In this document: piece by piece, positions 60,325 through 64,000 of the stretch
Layout of the letters: each line of letters starts with the position of its first letter
How positions within the stretch are numbered: the stretch's first letter is position 1
NCBI RefSeq assembly: GCF_900182985.1
Contig: NZ_FXUY01000002.1
Coordinates: 64,501 to 128,500, forward strand
Length of the DNA: 64,000 nt
Reading direction: 5' to 3'
DNA from: Pseudomonas helmanticensis
Lineage (GTDB): Bacteria; Pseudomonadota; Gammaproteobacteria; Pseudomonadales; Pseudomonadaceae
Notes under the pieces: generated by a model
Databases searched by the model: none
The model's input: the letters and a program-made list of their open reading frames with translations, nothing else
What the model was told of the DNA's origin: nothing
Translations under genes and position numbers: made by a program

Positions 60325-61563
60325 ATGCCCAGCCAAGAGCCTTTGCTGTTACGTCACCACCGCCCCTTCCTGGCTTTCTGGATGGCGCGAATTTTTACCG
60401 CCAGCGGTTTCCAGATGCTCACCGTGGCGATTGGCTGGAACCTCTATCAACTGACCGGCAACGTTCTCGATCTGGGTCTGGTGGGCCTGGTCGAATTCGC
60501 TCCGCGCGTGCTGTTCATGTTGCACACCGGGCATGTCGCTGACCGCTACGACCGACGCAAAGTCGCAGCGATCTGCCAGTCGTTACAGGCGTTGATCGCC
60601 CTGGCGCTGGCCATCGGCAGTGCCACCGACCATGTCACCCGCGAGATGATCTTCATCCTCGCCTTCCTGCTCGGTGCGGCGCGCTCCTTTGAGATGCCGA
60701 CCACCCAGGCTTTGCTGCCAAGCATCGTGCCCAGTGCGTTGTTCCCCCGCGCCGTTGCGGCGGCGCAGTCGGCGCAACAGTCAGCGACCATCGTGGCCCC
60801 GGCCCTTGGCGGTCTGCTCTATGCGTTCGGCAGCGTCTGGGTGTATGGCCCGACGGTACTGCTGTACGTGATTGCCTGCACGCTGATGCTCAACCTGCCC
60901 GCACGACAAACGCCATTGAACAAAGGCAAAGCCACACTGGATTCATTGCTCGCGGGGATCCGCTTCATTCGCAGCCGCCCGGACATCCTCGGGGCGATTT
61001 CACTGGACCTGTTTGCGGTGCTGCTCGGGGGTGCCACGGCGCTGCTGCCGGTATTCGCCAAGGATATTTTGCTGACCGGCCCGTGGGGGCTGGGCCTGCT
61101 GCGTTCGGCACCGGCGGTCGGCGCACTGGGAATGTCGCTGTTCCTCGCACGATTTGCCGTGGAGCGTCAGGTCGGCCGGGTGATGTTTACCGCAGTCGGT
61201 GTCTTCGGCGTCGCGACCATCGCCTTCGGCCTGTCGACCTCGTTCTGGCTCTCGCTGGCGGTGCTGGTGGTGCTCGGCGCGGCGGACATGATCAGCATGG
61301 TCATTCGCGCCTCCTTCGTGCAACTGGAAACCCCGGACGAAATGCGCGGCCGGGTCAGCGCGGTGAACGGCCTGTTCATCGGCGCTTCGAACCAGCTCGG
61401 CGAATTCGAATCCGGCGTCACCGCCCACTGGTTCGGCACCGTGCCAGCCGTGGTGATGGGCGGGATCGGCACGCTGGTGGTGACGGGCACATGGATCAAG
61501 CTGTTCCCGACACTGGCTAACCGCGATCGGATGCATGTGCCGGTGGAAGAGGCGAAGGTCTGA
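60325..61563 (+). CDS. MFS transporter (EntS/MdtG-like exporter)
   Basis: 412-aa major facilitator with 12 predicted helices. The start at 60325 (MPSQEPLLLRHHRPFLAFWM) has no strong ribosome-binding site. Family motif A-type loop GHVADRYDRRKVA follows helix 2. FVQLETPDEMRGRVSAVNGL is a signature of the EntS-type (DUF894/MFS_3) group that exports siderophores or drugs. Substrate unknown; there are no siderophore genes nearby. 5 bases from the convergent DJ-1-like gene. Confidence 0.87.
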   Translation: MPSQEPLLLRHHRPFLAFWMARIFTASGFQMLTVAIGWNLYQLTGNVLDLGLVGLVEFAPRVLFMLHTGHVADRYDRRKVAAICQSLQALIALALAIGSATDHVTREMIFILAFLLGAARSFEMPTTQALLPSIVPSALFPRAVAAAQSAQQSATIVAPALGGLLYAFGSVWVYGPTVLLYVIACTLMLNLPARQTPLNKGKATLDSLLAGIRFIRSRPDILGAISLDLFAVLLGGATALLPVFAKDILLTGPWGLGLLRSAPAVGALGMSLFLARFAVERQVGRVMFTAVGVFGVATIAFGLSTSFWLSLAVLVVLGAADMISMVIRASFVQLETPDEMRGRVSAVNGLFIGASNQLGEFESGVTAHWFGTVPAVVMGGIGTLVVTGTWIKLFPTLANRDRMHVPVEEAKV

Positions 61564-61568
61564 AGCCT

Positions 61569-62129
61569 TCAGACCAACAACGCCCCCGCCACTTTCGCCC
61601 GTAGCGCCTTGCCGCCAAGTTGCTCAACCAGCGTCAGCGCAAACTCCATCACCGCGCCGGAGCCCTGCGCGGTGATGCAGTTGCCATCAACCACTACCGG
61701 TCGATCAACAAACGTACAGCCGGACAGTTGATGGCTGGTGCTCGGCAGACAGGTCATGCGCCGCTGGCGCAATACGCCAAAGGCTTGCAGGGCGACGGCC
61801 GGGGACTCGGCGATGGCGGCGAACAGGCGGCCGGCGCTGGATTGATCCTTGAGCAGTTGTTGCAGGGGCTGGTGCGCGGCCAGGTGTTGCGAACCGACGG
61901 CGCCGCCGGGCAATACGATCAGGTCAAAATTCTGCGCCAATACATCGACCAGCATGCCGTCGGCGGTCAGGCGTGTGCCGCGCGCGCAGGTCAGCATGCG
62001 CCGGCCTTCGATGCTGGCCGCGACGACTTCGATCTCCGCGCGGCGCAGCACGTCGATCAGGCTCACGCATTGCAGATCATCGATGCCCTCGGCGAGGGTA
62101 ATCAGGGCTCTAAAAGTCATGGGCGCCAT
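61569..62129 (-). CDS. DJ-1/PfpI-superfamily protein (ThiJ-like), lacking the nucleophile Cys
   Basis: 186 aa from the ATG at 62129 (MAPMTFRALITLAEGIDDLQ); the ATG at 62120 is an alternative. DJ-1 fold: FDLIVLPGGAVGSQHLAAHQ, the acid residue in ALITLAEGID, and the AITAQGSGAVMEFALTLVEQ-like stretch (NCITAQGSGAVMEF). The nucleophile elbow, normally AICAAP, reads AIAESPAVALQ, so the conserved cysteine is an alanine. It might therefore lack deglycase or chaperone activity of the usual kind. The older label ThiJ does not imply a thiamine role. Confidence 0.82.
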   Translation of the reverse strand: MAPMTFRALITLAEGIDDLQCVSLIDVLRRAEIEVVAASIEGRRMLTCARGTRLTADGMLVDVLAQNFDLIVLPGGAVGSQHLAAHQPLQQLLKDQSSAGRLFAAIAESPAVALQAFGVLRQRRMTCLPSTSHQLSGCTFVDRPVVVDGNCITAQGSGAVMEFALTLVEQLGGKALRAKVAGALLV

Positions 62130-62186
62130 CCGCTGGGTGATCCTTGAAGCGTAGTCAGCTTCCTCCGGATCGCGCAGCGCCAGGCG

Positions 62187-62645
62187 TTACTTGATGTAAA
62201 GCTGCGTCGAGACCTGGTTGCCCGGCGCATTGATCGAGGTGTTGCTGAAGGTGAACGTGCCTTCCTGCTTGCCCTCCAGATCATAGATGTACAACGCGCC
62301 GACGATCTTCGTCGCCGCGCCCGTGCACTCCGTCAGGTTGCCGTTACCGTAGGCGCAAACCTGGGTTTTCATCCCGTCGAGCCCGAAACCGTCCAGTGCG
62401 ACACTGGGTACACGGCCGTAACCCATCTCCAGCACATAAACCTTGATGTTGGCACCGCCGTGGTCGCAAGCAGTCTTGTCCTGCCCTTCGGAAATATTTT
62501 CGATGCCACAAGCGGCCGACTGCACCTTGAGCACCTGGACGCTGGACAACGGCGGCGCCGATGCCGCCATCACGGCAGGCACACTGGCCATAAACGTGCA
62601 AAACAGCCCCAACGATCGAACGAAATTGCGCTTGACGCCCATCAT
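62187..62645 (-). CDS. Small exported protein, DUF4879-like (YolA-like)
   Basis: 152 aa from the ATG at 62645 (or 62642, the next codon) after GGAGGGGC. Signal peptide FVRSLGLFCTFMASVPAVMA. The mature part has four Cys (QSAACGIEN, KTACDHGGANIKVYVLEMG, TQVCAYGNGNLTECTG) likely to form two disulfides, and ends NTSINAPGNQVSTQLYIK. The DHGG and terminal LYIK pattern resemble my memory of the secreted Bacillus YolA/DUF4879 family. Function unknown; extracellular or periplasmic. Confidence 0.65.
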   Translation of the reverse strand: MMGVKRNFVRSLGLFCTFMASVPAVMAASAPPLSSVQVLKVQSAACGIENISEGQDKTACDHGGANIKVYVLEMGYGRVPSVALDGFGLDGMKTQVCAYGNGNLTECTGAATKIVGALYIYDLEGKQEGTFTFSNTSINAPGNQVSTQLYIK

Positions 62646-62851
62646 GCCCCTCCCCCCAAAACAGGCGCGCAGTATGGCGCACTTCGCCTGACTGCAAAAC
62701 ATCGCCGACGATCGCAGCCAATCCCCCACGCTGCTGGTATGATGCGCGGCTTTTTCCGGCCCACCACAATTTTCCAGGCGCTTGCGACGGTCTGTGCTTT
62801 GCTGTTGAGGTCGATACATTCACGGCGCTACGCGCGCCACGGGGAGCAGAC

Positions 62852-64000
62852 ATGCTGGAAAGGCTGTTTCAACTCAAGGCACACAACACCAACGTGCGCA
62901 CCGAGATTCTGGCGGGCATCACGACTTTCTTGGCCATGGCCTACATTCTGTTCGTCAACCCGAGCATCCTCGGCGAGACCGGCATGGACAAGGGCGCGGT
63001 GTTTGTCGCCACCTGTCTGGCCGCCGCGATCGGTTCGACGATCATGGGCCTGATCGCCAACTACCCGATCGCCCTGGCACCGGGCATGGGTCTGAACGCC
63101 TTCTTCACCTACACCGTCGTCCTGCACATGGGTCATACCTGGCAAGTGGCGCTGGGCGCGGTGTTCATCTCGGCCGTGTGCTTCTTCCTGCTGTCGATCT
63201 TCCGCATCCGTGAATGGATCATCAACAGTATTCCGCTGCCGCTGCGCTCGGCGATTGCTGCCGGTATCGGTCTGTTCCTGGCGCTGATCGCCCTGCACAA
63301 CGCCGGCATCGTGGTCAGCAACCCTGCGACCATGGTCGGCCTTGGTGACCTGAAACAACCGGCACCGATCCTCGCCACCCTCGGTTTCGCCCTGATCGTT
63401 GCTCTCGAAGCGCTGAAAGTGCGCGGCGCGGTACTGATCGGCATTCTGGCAGTGACCATCACCTCCATCGCGATGGGCTTCACCCCGTTTGGCGGCGTGA
63501 CTTCGATGCCACCGTCGCTGGCCCCGACCTTCATGCAGCTGGACATCAAAGGCGCACTGGACATCGGTCTGGTCAGCGTGATTTTCGCCTTCCTGTTCGT
63601 CGACCTGTTCGACAACTCCGGCACCCTGATCGGCGTCGCCAAGCGCGCCGGCCTGATGGGCAAGGACGGCCACATGCCGAAAATGGGGCGCGCGCTGATC
63701 GCCGACAGCACCGCGGCCATGGCCGGTTCGCTGCTGGGTACTTCGACCACCACCAGCTACATCGAATCCGCTGCCGGCGTCAGTGCTGGCGGGCGTACCG
63801 GTCTGACGGCCATCGTGGTGGCGATCCTGTTCCTGCTGGCGCTGTTCTTCTCGCCACTGGCAGCCAGCGTTCCGCCATTCGCCACGGCACCGGCACTGCT
63901 GTTCGTCGCCGTGTTGATGACATCCGGCCTGGCGGAAATAGACTGGGACGACATCACCGTTGCCGCGCCGGTAGTCGTGACCGCGCTGGCCATGCCGTTC
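62852..64000 (+). CDS. NCS2/AzgA-type purine permease, partial (3' end outside window)
   Basis: 383 codons from the ATG at 62852 (GGGGAGCAGAC upstream) with no stop before the window edge; the family is about 430-450 aa. It begins MLERLFQLKAHNTNVRTEIL then AGITTFLAMAYILFVNPSIL, the AzgA/PbuG N-terminus. NYPIALAPGMGLNAFFTYTV and FLFVDLFDNSGTLIGVAKRA (FD-NSGTL) mark the purine-binding segments. Substrate is likely hypoxanthine, guanine or adenine; the sequence alone does not decide. Confidence 0.92.
   Translation, partial: MLERLFQLKAHNTNVRTEILAGITTFLAMAYILFVNPSILGETGMDKGAVFVATCLAAAIGSTIMGLIANYPIALAPGMGLNAFFTYTVVLHMGHTWQVALGAVFISAVCFFLLSIFRIREWIINSIPLPLRSAIAAGIGLFLALIALHNAGIVVSNPATMVGLGDLKQPAPILATLGFALIVALEALKVRGAVLIGILAVTITSIAMGFTPFGGVTSMPPSLAPTFMQLDIKGALDIGLVSVIFAFLFVDLFDNSGTLIGVAKRAGLMGKDGHMPKMGRALIADSTAAMAGSLLGTSTTTSYIESAAGVSAGGRTGLTAIVVAILFLLALFFSPLAASVPPFATAPALLFVAVLMTSGLAEIDWDDITVAAPVVVTALAMPF

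Overview
The window is high-GC gammaproteobacterial chromosome and looks like Pseudomonas, most probably the P. fluorescens group. The gene order thiO / type IV pilus minor pilins / ispH-fkpB-lspA-ileS-ribF-murJ / rpsT / creA-proB-cgtA-rpmA-rplU / ispB / fklB / Lon-like protease / gdhA / ettA / morA-glyA / yjiA-ybdD-cstA / mapZ-radA / ankB-katB / mscL / fpr / rlmG is, from memory, the order of the P. aeruginosa PA4548-PA4628 region with insertions and losses. The window is also dense in short palindromic REP/REPIN-type repeats of three sequence families, as is typical of P. fluorescens-group genomes. No rRNA, tRNA, CRISPR array, prophage or intact insertion sequence was seen. Most of the window is conserved core chromosome.

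Layout. 1-7076: 3'-truncated thiO, then the minus-strand minor pilin operon fimU-pilV-pilW-pilX-pilY1-pilE with translationally coupled overlaps; fimT is divergent from fimU and carries a GRxR motif. 7048-14600: minus-strand murJ, ribF, ileS, lspA, fkpB, ispH (envelope, isoprenoid and flavin housekeeping). 14853-20357: rpsT, creA, proB, cgtA, rpmA, rplU, and the divergent ispB; the rplU/ispB intergenic region holds two good sigma70-type promoters flanking an unusual structured inverted-repeat element. 20502-25470: small genes, including one with a Fur box on its promoter, FKBP isomerase fklB, a YqhA-type membrane protein and a large lipoprotein of unknown role. 25782-33535: Lon-like protease, DUF3015 and Lnb-type proteins, a small lipoprotein, a GreA/GreB-like factor and gdhA. 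33886-41173: ettA, the multi-domain c-di-GMP protein morA, glyA.

41231-42330 is a low-GC island with two related small ORFs of unknown function. The first is split by a frameshift at a G6-C-T6 run and the second is intact; this is the most accessory-looking and least explained part of the window. 42593-45424: a dicarboxylate-type symporter followed by two GntR-family regulators, with a FadR-like operator candidate upstream. 45523-49466: yjiA, ybdD, cstA (carbon starvation/pyruvate uptake) and a mapZ-type PilZ protein. 49567-54641: radA, ankB, katB, mscL, fpr (oxidative stress and membrane stress). 54967-55680: a low-GC LuxR solo without a luxI. 55854-59757: rlmG and the cyanide-insensitive oxidase genes cioA-cioB plus a DUF2474 small protein, with a perfect ANR/FNR box upstream of cioA. 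60325-64000: an MFS exporter, a DJ-1-like protein lacking the usual cysteine, a small exported protein, and the start of an AzgA-type purine permease.

Functional threads: surface motility and attachment under c-di-GMP control (PilY1 operon, MorA, MapZ), iron and oxygen stress (Fur-box gene, KatB/AnkB, Fpr, ANR-controlled CioAB), and carbon/nitrogen turnover (gdhA, glyA, cstA, symporter). All calls come from reading the sequence and from memory of families; no database search was run.
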